A stretch of 12,625 nucleotides of DNA, taken from assembly GCA_902465605.1 (NCBI GenBank), contig CABQNT010000031.1:1-12625 (forward strand). The letters run 5' to 3'. The translations under genes were made by a program, and so were the position numbers. The stretch comes from Prevotella sp902465605. GTDB taxonomy: Bacteria; Bacteroidota; Bacteroidia; Bacteroidales; Bacteroidaceae. This document shows, one piece after another, positions 6,314-12,625 of the stretch. The number at the start of each line of letters is the position of its first letter. Positions within the stretch are counted from its first letter, which is position 1. The notes beneath the pieces are model-generated. The model did no database searches. It worked only from the letters and a program-made list of their open reading frames with translations, and was not told the origin of the DNA.

Positions 6314-7882
6314 ATGTATACGCAAGAACAAGGATTATACATTGCACATGGGCAACAAGGCCCTATTGTGATGAATGGAAAAATGGCCAATCGACACGGA
6401 TTGGTGGCAGGAGCAACGGGAACAGGAAAAACCGTTAGCCTGCAAGTGATGGCAGAATCGTTCTGCCAGGCGGGCGTACCCTGCTTCATGGCTGACATGA
6501 AAGGCGATTTGTCGGGTATCAGTCAGGCGGGCCATCTCACAGGTTTTATTGAGAAACGAATGGCAGAATTTGGCATCGCCAATCCGCAGTTCCAGTCTTG
6601 TCCGGTGCGGTTTTTCGATGTATATGGCGAGCAAGGGCATCCCATGCGTGCCACCATTTCGGAGATGGGACCTGAACTGCTGACGCGTCTCCTTGAACTC
6701 AACGATACGCAGGCGGGCATTCTTAACATCGTGTTCCGTGTGGCTGACGACCGAGGATTGCTGATTATCGACATGAAGGATTTGCGTTCCATGCTCGACT
6801 ACGTAGGTCAGCACGCCAAGGAGTACACCACGAGGTATGGAAACATCTCCTCTGCTTCTATCGGAGCCATCCAACGTGCACTGCTCCAGTTGGAAAGTCA
6901 GGGTGCCGACTTGTTCTTTGGTGAACCCTCTTTCGACATTCATGACCTGTTGCAGACCGAAGGAGGGAAAGGAATTATGAATGTTTTGGCCGCCGATAAA
7001 CTGATGATGCAGCCGAAACTCTATTCCACTTTTTTGCTTTGGTTAATCTCTGAACTCTACACAACGTTGCCCGAAGTGGGCGATCAACCACTGCCTAAGC
7101 TGGTATTCTTCTTTGATGAGGCACACATGCTCTTTGAAGGTACGTCGAAAGCTTTGATTGATAAGATAGAACAAGTGATACGCCTCATCCGAAGCAAGGG
7201 CGTGGGCATCTACTTAATCACCCAGAGTCCTACGGATATACCGCTCAACATACTCGGACAGTTAGGCAATCGCGTGCAACATGCGCTTCGTGCTTATACA
7301 CCAAAAGATCAGAAAGCGGTGAAGAGTGCTGCGGAAACGTTCCGTGCAAACCCTGCCTTTAAAACCGAAGAGGCTATTACAAACCTTGAAACAGGCGAGG
7401 CCTTGGTGTCGTTCTTGGATGAGAAAGGGGCACCACAGATAGTTGAACGGGCCAAAATGCTGTTTCCATTGAGTCAAATTGGGGCCATCACGGACGAACA
7501 GCGCAAAGCTATTATCGCTCAATCGAGCTTGGGAAGTAAATACGACCAGCCCTTTGATCGTGAAAGTGCATACGAACAACTCCTCAAAATGGAACAGCAG
7601 GCACAGCAAAACACGCCTGTAGAAGAAGAAAAATCAGCACCGAAAGCCGCGGCCGGTAATGGCAACAGCCTGTTTAGTAAGGTGTTGAAATCGGTCATCA
7701 CCGCCCTCACAGCCACCTTTGCCTCGGTATTAGGAACGGCAGTTTCTAACCAGGTGACGGGTAAAAAATCGCGTTCTCGCAAGACTGCCACTGAGCGTGC
7801 TGTTAAAAATGCCACTTCGGCTGCTACTCGTACCATGACGCGTGAAATCACTCGCAGCATCTTGGGGAATATTGTTAAGTAG
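6314..7882 (+). CDS. HerA/DUF853-type P-loop ATPase (YjgR-like)
   Basis: This 522-residue protein belongs to the FtsK-HerA ATPase superfamily, most like the DUF853 group represented by E. coli YjgR (about 500 residues). It has Walker A GATGTGKT (33-40), Walker B LVFFFDEAH (263-271) and a sensor-like ITQSP (302-306). A likely arginine finger is Arg326 in VQHALRAYTPKDQ. DMKGDLSG (61-68) is characteristic of the family. Relatives are hexameric DNA-translocating ATPases, but the role of DUF853 members is not settled. From about residue 430 the protein becomes a low-complexity Gln/Glu/Ala linker. It then has a small hydrophobic patch (VITALTATFASVLGTAV, 461-477) and a strongly basic Lys/Arg/Thr tail (483-516) that may bind nucleic acid or membrane. 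It has no nuclease partner nearby (no NurA or SIR2), so a HerA-based defence system is not supported. Confidence 0.9.
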   Translation: MYTQEQGLYIAHGQQGPIVMNGKMANRHGLVAGATGTGKTVSLQVMAESFCQAGVPCFMADMKGDLSGISQAGHLTGFIEKRMAEFGIANPQFQSCPVRFFDVYGEQGHPMRATISEMGPELLTRLLELNDTQAGILNIVFRVADDRGLLIIDMKDLRSMLDYVGQHAKEYTTRYGNISSASIGAIQRALLQLESQGADLFFGEPSFDIHDLLQTEGGKGIMNVLAADKLMMQPKLYSTFLLWLISELYTTLPEVGDQPLPKLVFFFDEAHMLFEGTSKALIDKIEQVIRLIRSKGVGIYLITQSPTDIPLNILGQLGNRVQHALRAYTPKDQKAVKSAAETFRANPAFKTEEAITNLETGEALVSFLDEKGAPQIVERAKMLFPLSQIGAITDEQRKAIIAQSSLGSKYDQPFDRESAYEQLLKMEQQAQQNTPVEEEKSAPKAAAGNGNSLFSKVLKSVITALTATFASVLGTAVSNQVTGKKSRSRKTATERAVKNATSAATRTMTREITRSILGNIVK

Positions 7883-7942
7883 GTTGAAGTAGCTCTTTCA
7901 GTTTGCTCATCCCTAAGTTTCAAAGTGATTGTGATGACTCTG

Positions 7943-7959
7943 ACCTGTGATAGACAGGT
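7943..7959 (+). terminator. Weak hairpin downstream of the ATPase gene
   Basis: ACCTGT-GATAG-ACAGGT is a perfect 6-bp stem with a 5-nt loop, 60 nt after the ATPase stop, without a following T-run. It could stabilise the mRNA 3' end. The stronger hairpin at 8056-8095 is the better terminator. Confidence 0.25.
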
Positions 7960-8055
7960 TATAGTGTATCTGGATTCTAAGCGTTATGTGCACAATGGCT
8001 TGAAAGGTGCTATGAGATATGATTCAATGATCTTGAAACAATCCAACAACAAAAG

Positions 8056-8095
8056 CCCCACTTTTCTCTTATTTTGTACCCTTTGAAAAGTGGGG
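8056..8095 (+). terminator. Hairpin terminator between the ATPase and TonB-receptor genes
   Basis: CCCCACTTTTC (8056-8066) pairs perfectly over 11 bp with GAAAAGTGGGG (8085-8095) around an 18-nt loop. A pyrimidine-rich tail (TTGTGTCTCTTTTTC) follows. It ends only 17 nt before the -7 box of the receptor gene, so it would insulate that promoter from upstream transcription. Confidence 0.6.
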
Positions 8096-8112
8096 TTGTG
8101 TCTCTTTTTCAT

Positions 8113-8120
8113 TAACTTTG
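8113..8120 (+). promoter_or_regulatory. -7 promoter element of the TonB-receptor gene
   Basis: TAACTTTG is a perfect TAnnTTTG, 22 nt before the ATG. No TTTG-like -33 is found at the usual 19-20 nt; the region is occupied by the 3' arm of the terminator hairpin. The very short leader leaves no room for a cobalamin or other riboswitch. Confidence 0.5.
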
Positions 8121-8142
8121 CCGTGATTTTTAATTTACAAAC

Positions 8143-10209
8143 ATGGTAAAAGAACAGTTTAACAAGCGCAATCCGCTGTGGTTCAAGCATTTTAACCGCA
8201 AAGGATATTCGCTCTTCGCTGCTCTTGGCAAAGAAGTTTTAATTAGTGTCCTTAGCGTAAGCACATTGACTTACGCCAAGGCCGATGGCGTAAGTGTGCG
8301 CCACGACTTGGAAGGAGACAGCCTTGCACGCCAGGAAGTGAAGCTCGAAGAGGTGGTCGTCACCGGCTCGCGCGCTCCGCTGACCGTTAGTCAGCAATCG
8401 AGAATGGTAACTGTACTGAACCGAAAGAATATTGAATCGGCTCCGGTACAAAGTGTGAATGACCTATTGAAATTAGCAATAGGGGTAGATGTCCGCCAAA
8501 AAGGACCCTTGGGAGCATTGACCGATGTGGGTATCCGTGGCGGAAACTCGGAGCAGGTCACCATTCTGTTGAATGGTATCAATATCTGCGATGCGCAAAC
8601 CGCGCACAATGCGTTCGACATGCCTGTCGATTTGAGCGAAATCGAACGCATAGAAGTCTTGGAAGGCCCAGCAGGTAGGGTTTATGGCACATCTTCTTTA
8701 TTAGGTGCCATCAACATTGTTACCAAGGCGGCAGCCCGCACTTCACTCACAGTTCGCATGGAGAGTGGATCGTATGGCTATCTCTCCACAGGTCTAAGGG
8801 GCAACATCGCCCGTGACAAGTGGAACAACCAACTTTCTCTCTCTGCTACTCGAAGCGATGGTTATTCACGCAGCAAGGCTGGTAACCTGAATGCTGATTA
8901 CCGTACGCTCAAGTCGTTTTATCAAGGAAGCTATCAAGACAGTTGGGTTGATGTAAGGTGGCATGCCGGCATGAGCTTGAAAGATTTTGGCGCAAACACG
9001 TTCTATGGGGTGAAATGGGACAACCAGTTTGAGCATACTTTCAAGACGTTTACAGCCATACAAGCCGAGAACAAGCAAGGTATGTTTCACCTTCGCCCGT
9101 CTGTTTATTGGAATCGAGGCATGGATAGGTTCGAGTTGTTTCGTGGCGAGCCTGACAAATATCCCTTCAACTATCACCGAACTGACGTGTATGGCGTCAA
9201 TCTGAATGCCTACTTTGATTGGGTTGGGGGTAGAACAGCCTTCGGTGCTGAGCTGAGACACGAAGATTTAATGAGTGGAAACCTTGGGGAGAAACTTGAT
9301 AACCCACAGCCCATTCATGGCACTGACCGTCAGTACACCAACGGACTGCAGCGCACTAATACGCAATTTGTATTCGAACATAACGTGCTGCTCAATAGGT
9401 TTACCCTTTCGGCGGGCTTGATTGCCGTGAAAAACAGTCAGGCGAACATGAACATGCGCGTGTATCCAGGGGTAGATATGAGCTATCGAATCGGTGATGC
9501 CTTTAAGCTTTATGCCTCGTACAACACCTCGCTGCGCATGCCATCCATGACGGAATTGTTCTATTCTGTAGGTGGTCACAAGGCCGACAAGCACCTTAAA
9601 CCGGAGGAATTATCCGCCCTCGAGGGAGGTATCAGGTTGGACAACCCTTACATCAACGCCAAAGCAGCCGTGTATTACAATCATCACAAAAACCTGATAG
9701 ACTGGATACAAGACGGTACTCGCAATGAAAAAAATGAATTGGTGTGGAAGAGTGTCAACTTTGGCGTGATTAATTCGTTGGGTGTTGAGAGCAGTTTCGA
9801 CTTTAATTTCTTGCACATCCTGCCATCACAGCGCTTTTTGAAGAAAGTGTCTTTGGGTTATTCCTTTATCCATCAAGACCACAAGGAGGAAAAAGGCATT
9901 GTCAGCAAATACGTCTTGGAGTATCTCAAGCACAAGTTTGTGGCTGATGCACAGCTGCATCTCATTGGCAAATTGGATTTAGGCGTGTCTTGTCGCTACC
10001 TCGACCGTATGGGAAGCTACAAGGATAGAGAGGGTGTGGCTCACTCGTACAAGCCTTATAGCGTGGTGGACGCACGGCTGACGTGGAACGAAAGCAACTG
10101 GAAGGCGTACCTCAATGTCAACAATGTCTTAAACAAAACCTACATGGATGCAGGCAACGTGCCACAACCAGGAATCTGGGTCGTGGCCGGCGCCGCCATC
10201 ACGCTGTAG
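8143..10209 (+). CDS. TonB-dependent outer-membrane receptor, BtuB-like
   Basis: This 688-residue receptor would import a scarce ligand across the outer membrane using TonB-ExbBD energy. A TonB-box-like LEEVVVTGSRAP (68-79) precedes the plug domain (about 80-196). Plug motifs are VGIRGGNSEQVTILLNGI (129-146) and IERIEVLEGPAGRVYG (167-182) followed by LGAINIVTK. The rest is the beta-barrel, with a conserved late strand PSMTELFYSVGGHKADKHL and a terminal VNNVLNKTYMDAG. The set resembles the COG4206 'cobalamin receptor' group of Bacteroidetes. The substrate is not shown, and no B12 riboswitch or partner gene is present; iron or haem uptake is equally open. No SusD gene follows, so it is not a SusC/D glycan system. 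The N-terminus is odd: RKGYSLFAALGKEV precedes the hydrophobic segment VLISVLSVSTLTYAKA, with probable cleavage after residue 47. Confidence 0.88.
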   Translation: MVKEQFNKRNPLWFKHFNRKGYSLFAALGKEVLISVLSVSTLTYAKADGVSVRHDLEGDSLARQEVKLEEVVVTGSRAPLTVSQQSRMVTVLNRKNIESAPVQSVNDLLKLAIGVDVRQKGPLGALTDVGIRGGNSEQVTILLNGINICDAQTAHNAFDMPVDLSEIERIEVLEGPAGRVYGTSSLLGAINIVTKAAARTSLTVRMESGSYGYLSTGLRGNIARDKWNNQLSLSATRSDGYSRSKAGNLNADYRTLKSFYQGSYQDSWVDVRWHAGMSLKDFGANTFYGVKWDNQFEHTFKTFTAIQAENKQGMFHLRPSVYWNRGMDRFELFRGEPDKYPFNYHRTDVYGVNLNAYFDWVGGRTAFGAELRHEDLMSGNLGEKLDNPQPIHGTDRQYTNGLQRTNTQFVFEHNVLLNRFTLSAGLIAVKNSQANMNMRVYPGVDMSYRIGDAFKLYASYNTSLRMPSMTELFYSVGGHKADKHLKPEELSALEGGIRLDNPYINAKAAVYYNHHKNLIDWIQDGTRNEKNELVWKSVNFGVINSLGVESSFDFNFLHILPSQRFLKKVSLGYSFIHQDHKEEKGIVSKYVLEYLKHKFVADAQLHLIGKLDLGVSCRYLDRMGSYKDREGVAHSYKPYSVVDARLTWNESNWKAYLNVNNVLNKTYMDAGNVPQPGIWVVAGAAITL

Positions 10210-10236
10210 ACTTTATTGGCTTTTATCATCAATATG

Positions 10237-10254
10237 ACCATCACTACTGATGGT
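10237..10254 (+). terminator. Hairpin just after the TonB-receptor gene
   Basis: ACCATCA-CTAC-TGATGGT is a perfect 7-bp stem with a 4-nt loop, 27 nt after the receptor stop. No T-run follows. It may act with the longer hairpin at 10278-10317. Confidence 0.35.
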
Positions 10255-10277
10255 ATAAAGGCCGCACTACGATCATC

Positions 10278-10317
10278 TACAATCTCGCAGATGTGTTATC
10301 CACGCTGCGAGATTGTA
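10278..10317 (+). terminator. Strong 13-bp hairpin downstream of the TonB-receptor gene
   Basis: TACAATCTCGCAG (10278-10290) pairs perfectly with CTGCGAGATTGTA (10305-10317) around a 14-nt loop. It is the first strong structure after the receptor gene. It lacks a clear U-tract, so it may stabilise the 3' end as well as terminate. Confidence 0.55.
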
Positions 10318-10411
10318 TGTTGAAAGTAAATGAATGAACCTTCTATCATTCCCGCTATTAGGCCATATTTGGGACATTCAACCATAAAACACGGCTCTTG
10401 CGGGGACAATC

Positions 10412-10445
10412 AAAAACTTGGGGGCTACCAATCGGTAACCCCCAA
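10412..10445 (-). terminator. Intrinsic terminator, minus-strand specific
   Basis: Minus strand: TTGGGGGTTACC-GATT-GGTAGCCCCCAA, a 12-bp stem with one mismatch and a 4-nt loop, then G and TTTTT. On the + strand it is followed by CCAACAC with no T-run, so it works leftward only. It ends the candidate small RNA. Confidence 0.65.
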
Positions 10446-10510
10446 CCAACACAAAAACTAAACTAGACTTAACTAAACTAATTAGAGATTTTCACAAACC
10501 TCCAGATAGT
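10412..10510 (-). ncRNA. Candidate small RNA of about 100 nt
   Basis: On the minus strand a perfect -7 box TATATTTG (complement of 10517-10524) predicts a start near 10510. About 70 nt later comes a terminator hairpin (complement of 10418-10445) followed by TTTTT at 10416-10412. The span contains no ATG in this orientation, so it is not a small protein gene. Inside, TAGTTTAGTT occurs twice separated by AAGTC (complement of 10456-10480), giving an unpaired, U/A-rich central segment. The U-tract exists only on the minus strand, which fixes the direction. The -33 is weak. I do not recognise an Rfam family. It could be a trans-acting sRNA or an independent leader remnant. Confidence 0.5.
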
Positions 10511-10516
10511 CGTTTG

Positions 10517-10524
10517 CAAATATA
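10517..10524 (-). promoter_or_regulatory. -7 element for the leftward candidate small RNA
   Basis: Complement of CAAATATA gives TATATTTG, a perfect TAnnTTTG. The best -33 candidate is only TGGT at 17 nt. No leftward gene lies downstream before the TonB-receptor gene, which supports a non-coding transcript. Confidence 0.45.
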
Positions 10525-10866
10525 GTAAAGTTTTATAGAAAACCATAGAAAAAAACGTTTTTTTTATTTTAATAGATTCAACTTCAAAATAGAGAGTGCC
10601 CATTTCTCTGAAATTGGCGTGGTTAGGGAATGCTGGCACAACCTCTCGAGTATGGAACTTTCATACTTTATGAGAAAACTTTACCGTGATGATGGCCAAG
10701 ATGAACACATGTCACAGCATGATAGTCACATATTAATATAAGGTGCAACTGAGCAAGTGTAATAGGTGGTCGTACAAGATGTGCATTCTGTTCAATTTGG
10801 TCTTCACAGGATATGCTGCCGTGAATATTTATGCTGACAAATGTGTCTGTTTATCGTTTTTTTTGT
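10525..10866. other. AT-rich spacer without a supported gene
   Basis: This stretch holds a run of A then T around 10549-10565 (AAAAACGTTTTT palindrome) and otherwise unremarkable sequence. A 72-codon + strand frame (10743-10961) overlaps the promoter and leader of the next gene and has no protein-like features, so I did not call it. Confidence 0.5.
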
Positions 10867-10874
10867 TATCTTTG
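10867..10874 (+). promoter_or_regulatory. -7 promoter element of the EcsC-like gene
   Basis: TATCTTTG is a perfect TAnnTTTG; the -33 is poor. The predicted leader is about 85 nt. GTGGCTAAACGAT right after the box (10874-10886) recurs as GTGGCTAAAAACGAT (10943-10957) just before the ATG, a short direct repeat bracketing the leader. Confidence 0.5.
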
Positions 10875-10964
10875 TGGCTAAACGATGTTCGCCGCTATGA
10901 TTCTGTTGGCCTAATGTTAAGTGTAGGTTTGCCGATTCAAAGTGTGGCTAAAAACGATTGAACG

Positions 10965-11711
10965 ATGGAAAATCAGGAAAATAAAGAAGTGACAAGGTGG
11001 AGCAAACTCATGTTTGCCATCTTGAATATCCCAGGGGCCAAGGTTGATAGAGTTGAATTTTTAGTGGAGGCTTTGCGTCCTCATTGTACCGACGAGGAAA
11101 TCAAAAAGGCTGCCTTGCAACGGCCGATTGATGTCGTTTCGGAAAAATTAATCGCAAAAATCGCTGATGATTACATCAACAAAGAGGCCAAGAGGGCGAC
11201 CCTTGTTTCCACGGTAACAGGCATACCTGGTGGGGCAGCGGTGTTTGTTGCCATACCCGTTGACCTGGTGCAGTATTATTATCACACTTTGATTATTGCT
11301 CAAAAGTTGGCCTATCTATACGGCTATCCAGATCTGATGGGCAGAGATGGCAAGATGAAGGATTCAGCTTATGATTTATTGACCATCTTCTTAGGCGCGA
11401 TGCTGGGGTCGGATGTTGCTAATCAAGCCGTAAAGCAGGTGGCACGTTCGATTTCCGAGGACATGGCGTCTCGTTTGCCACAGGTCAATGTGCCTACCAA
11501 TGTTTGGCTTCCCTTTGTAAAAAGCATGTCGAAATGGGTGCGTGGGAGAGTAACCAAAGGCTCTTTGACCAAGCGCTTGAGCAAGATTGTCCCCGTGGTG
11601 GGTGGAGCTGTGGCCGGCTATTTAACCTACGCATCGTTCAAACCGAATGCTAAGCAGCTACAGAAGGTAATGGCCGAAGATGCGCTTTTGTTTAAAACTA
11701 GCGACGAATAA
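10965..11711 (+). CDS. EcsC-like membrane-associated protein
   Basis: This 248-residue protein has no recognisable catalytic motif. The central segment TGIPGGAAVFVAIPVDLVQ (85-103), then HTLIIAQKLAYLYGYPDL, resembles the EcsC-family signature: a glycine-rich hydrophobic helix, an Asp-containing turn, and a Tyr-Gly-Tyr just after a helix. A second hydrophobic stretch, LLTIFLGAMLGSDVANQAV (138-156), and a third, IVPVVGGAVAGYLTYASF (208-225), suggest membrane association through re-entrant or short helices. Glycine-zipper-like spacing (GGAxxGY) is visible in the last. The N-terminus is charged and helical, with no signal peptide. EcsC-family function is poorly known. It is monocistronic: no gene follows on either strand before the rRNA promoter. 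The ATG at 10965 follows GATTGAACG with no Shine-Dalgarno, as is usual here. Family assignment is moderate. Confidence 0.75.
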   Translation: MENQENKEVTRWSKLMFAILNIPGAKVDRVEFLVEALRPHCTDEEIKKAALQRPIDVVSEKLIAKIADDYINKEAKRATLVSTVTGIPGGAAVFVAIPVDLVQYYYHTLIIAQKLAYLYGYPDLMGRDGKMKDSAYDLLTIFLGAMLGSDVANQAVKQVARSISEDMASRLPQVNVPTNVWLPFVKSMSKWVRGRVTKGSLTKRLSKIVPVVGGAVAGYLTYASFKPNAKQLQKVMAEDALLFKTSDE

Positions 11712-12020
11712 TGAGGCTCGGACGGCATGTCAGGCTGGTGCGCTATTCAATTTTTGCTGTGAATGAAATGATGTAGACGTTTCTTTTCTTGCTGGTTCTG
11801 GGTTTGTTACAATTGTAAAATCCTTTTGCCCTCATGAAGTAGAAGTGCTGATTGAATATGATTTTTATTTAACAACAAGATGTTGAATCCTTGGCTTGTA
11901 GACAAGCAGATACGTTGCTGTGTGCAAATTAGCCAAATATGAACAAGTGTAGTATGTTATTTATTTATAGGTAGTTACAGTCTTCTCTTGTCGTTTTCCA
12001 TTTCATTCCTTCACTATTTG
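11712..12020. other. Gene-free AT-rich spacer
   Basis: No gene or RNA gene is visible. Short palindromes occur: TTACAATTGTAA (11807-11818), CAACA-AGA-TGTTG (about 11872-11884) and GCTTGT-AG-ACAAGC (about 11896-11909). None has a U-tract suitable for terminating the EcsC-like transcript. Confidence 0.5.
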
Positions 12021-12024
12021 AGAC

Positions 12025-12086
12025 CAAAAGCATTGAGTTAAGCCTGTAATATCCATGCTTTTGACGTGCAATTGCCTGTAAATTGC
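12025..12086. repeat. Pair of adjacent short inverted repeats, possible intergenic repeat family
   Basis: CAAAAGCAT (12025-12033) pairs perfectly with ATGCTTTTG (12055-12063). Immediately after, GCAATT (12068-12073) pairs with AATTGC (12081-12086). The CAAAAGC/GCTTTTG motif recurs again at 12124-12140. Such stacked dyads suggest a dispersed intergenic repeat, but copies elsewhere in the genome cannot be seen here. Confidence 0.45.
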
Positions 12087-12123
12087 CCGTTAATAAGGAT
12101 GTAGATGGAATGAATAACTCATT

Positions 12124-12149
12124 GCTTTTACATCAAAAGCTGTTTTTTT
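12124..12149 (+). terminator. Terminator-like hairpin with U-tract
   Basis: GCTTTT-ACATC-AAAAGC (6-bp stem, 5-nt loop) is followed by TG and seven T residues. It lies over 400 nt beyond the EcsC-like gene and 240 nt before the rRNA-type promoter, and could keep readthrough out of the rRNA operon. The stem is AT-rich and weak. Confidence 0.45.
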
Positions 12150-12390
12150 CTTACCTACTCATCTCTTGTTTGCTCCCTCTTTGCCTATTGATTTTTTCTA
12201 TATTGTAAGTTTTGATGAGCCGTTTTAAGGGCTATTTTCATGATAAAAAATGTACATTTTGTGCGTAATTACCTCGCTTCGTGATTCATTATGTTTCACT
12301 CTAATATTCTCATAAATGCTCATATATAAAAGGTGGAATCGCAAACAAACGTTAAATTATTATCTTTTTCCAAACTTTTTTGCTCATTTG

Positions 12391-12422
12391 TTTGGAGGGT
12401 ATTGTTTTTCGTATTACCTTTG
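12391..12422 (+). promoter_or_regulatory. Strong promoter, probably of an rRNA operon
   Basis: TTTG (12391-12394) is followed after 20 nt by TACCTTTG (12415-12422): both elements are perfect consensus, the best pair in the window. An A/T-rich stretch upstream (about 12350-12385) resembles an UP element. Transcription would start near 12430. Confidence 0.75.
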
Positions 12423-12429
12423 CACTCGC

Positions 12430-12625
12430 TTTCGCACTAAAAGTTGCGTTAGCGTTACAAAGAAGCGATCTTTGAAAAGATTTACATAAAGACAGAAGTA
12501 GTACAAGAAGCATGAGTGTTTTTTTTATAGCACTCATGGGTGAATTTTTACGAACCGTTCAATTCTTACAAGAAACGAACAAAGGTGAGAATACTTTTAA
12601 ATTCTGGAGTTTCGTTCTGAACAGA
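12430..12625 (+). other. Leader of a probable rRNA operon (16S start lies beyond the window)
   Basis: From the predicted start to the window edge there is at least 195 nt with no open frame of note. The leader carries GATCTTTGAAAAGATT (12467-12482) and a hairpin CATGAGTG / CACTCATG (12511-12518 with 12531-12538) whose loop is mostly T. This order of strong promoter, CTTTGA-type boxA and structured non-coding leader matches Bacteroidetes rrn operons. No mature 16S sequence (AGAGTTTGATC) is reached, so this remains an inference. Confidence 0.6.
12467..12482 (+). promoter_or_regulatory. boxA-like antitermination motif
   Basis: GATCTTTGAAAAGATT sits about 40 nt after the predicted transcription start. 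It resembles the TTCTTTGACA-type boxA found in Bacteroidetes rRNA leaders, where NusB/S10-dependent antitermination complexes assemble. It is also a short self-complementary sequence (ATCTTT/AAAGAT). Confidence 0.45.

Noticed and set aside
6314..7882. HerA-based anti-phage defence module
   Set aside because: No SIR2, DUF4297 or nuclease partner gene adjoins; the ATPase is of the widespread YjgR-like type.
8100..8142. Cobalamin riboswitch expected before a btuB gene
   Set aside because: The leader is only about 15-20 nt, too short for any riboswitch.
8143..10209. SusC-type polysaccharide utilization locus
   Set aside because: The receptor is too short for SusC (usually about 1000 residues) and no SusD gene follows.
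10743..10961. 72-codon + strand frame
   Set aside because: It overlaps the promoter and leader of the EcsC-like gene and shows no protein-like pattern.
12352..12537. 61-codon minus-strand frame
   Set aside because: It is antisense to the strong promoter and the rRNA-type leader.

Overview
The window looks like a Bacteroidetes chromosome, most likely Prevotella or a close relative. The coding parts have moderate GC and the spacers are AT-rich. Genes lack Shine-Dalgarno sites, and their promoters follow the Bacteroidetes pattern TAnnTTTG at -7 with a weak TTTG-like -33 about 19-20 nt upstream. The proteins (DUF1896, IntDOT-type integrases, a Bacteroidetes-style BtuB-like TonB receptor) fit this. 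Genus is an inference; no 16S sequence is present.

Positions 1 to about 4.2-4.9 kb are the integrase end of an integrated mobile element (ICE or mobilizable transposon) that continues off the left edge. All its genes read leftward. Two tandem tyrosine recombinases (2960-4180 and 1687-2955, 4 nt apart) are followed by a DUF1896 gene (1167-1640). A ~700 bp control-like region comes next, then two small excisionase/MerR-type HTH genes, the second cut by the window edge. The control region holds an octamer-phased degenerate repeat array (681-848), a large imperfect inverted repeat with a nested hairpin (939-1084), and a near-consensus promoter pointing back at the integrase operon (1065-1095). 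The element/chromosome junction is probably between 4209 and ~4880. A CTnDOT-type core (GTACCTTTGC, read on the minus strand) sits 34 nt upstream of the first integrase, and a cluster of GTTAC inverted repeats lies just beyond it.

From about 4.9 kb rightward is ordinary chromosome on the + strand: a ROK-family regulator (4960-6162), a HerA/DUF853 ATPase (6314-7882), a BtuB-like TonB-dependent receptor (8143-10209) and an EcsC-like membrane-associated protein (10965-11711). Each has its own promoter-like sequence or a sizeable gap, so they look like separate transcription units. Between the receptor and the EcsC-like gene, a promoter and a strand-specific terminator on the minus strand outline a candidate ~100 nt small RNA (about 10412-10510).

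The right end (12.39 kb onward) carries a strong promoter, a boxA-like motif and a hairpin-bearing leader of a kind expected upstream of an rRNA operon. The window stops before any 16S sequence. The ~650 bp before it is gene-free and contains nested short inverted repeats and a terminator-like hairpin.
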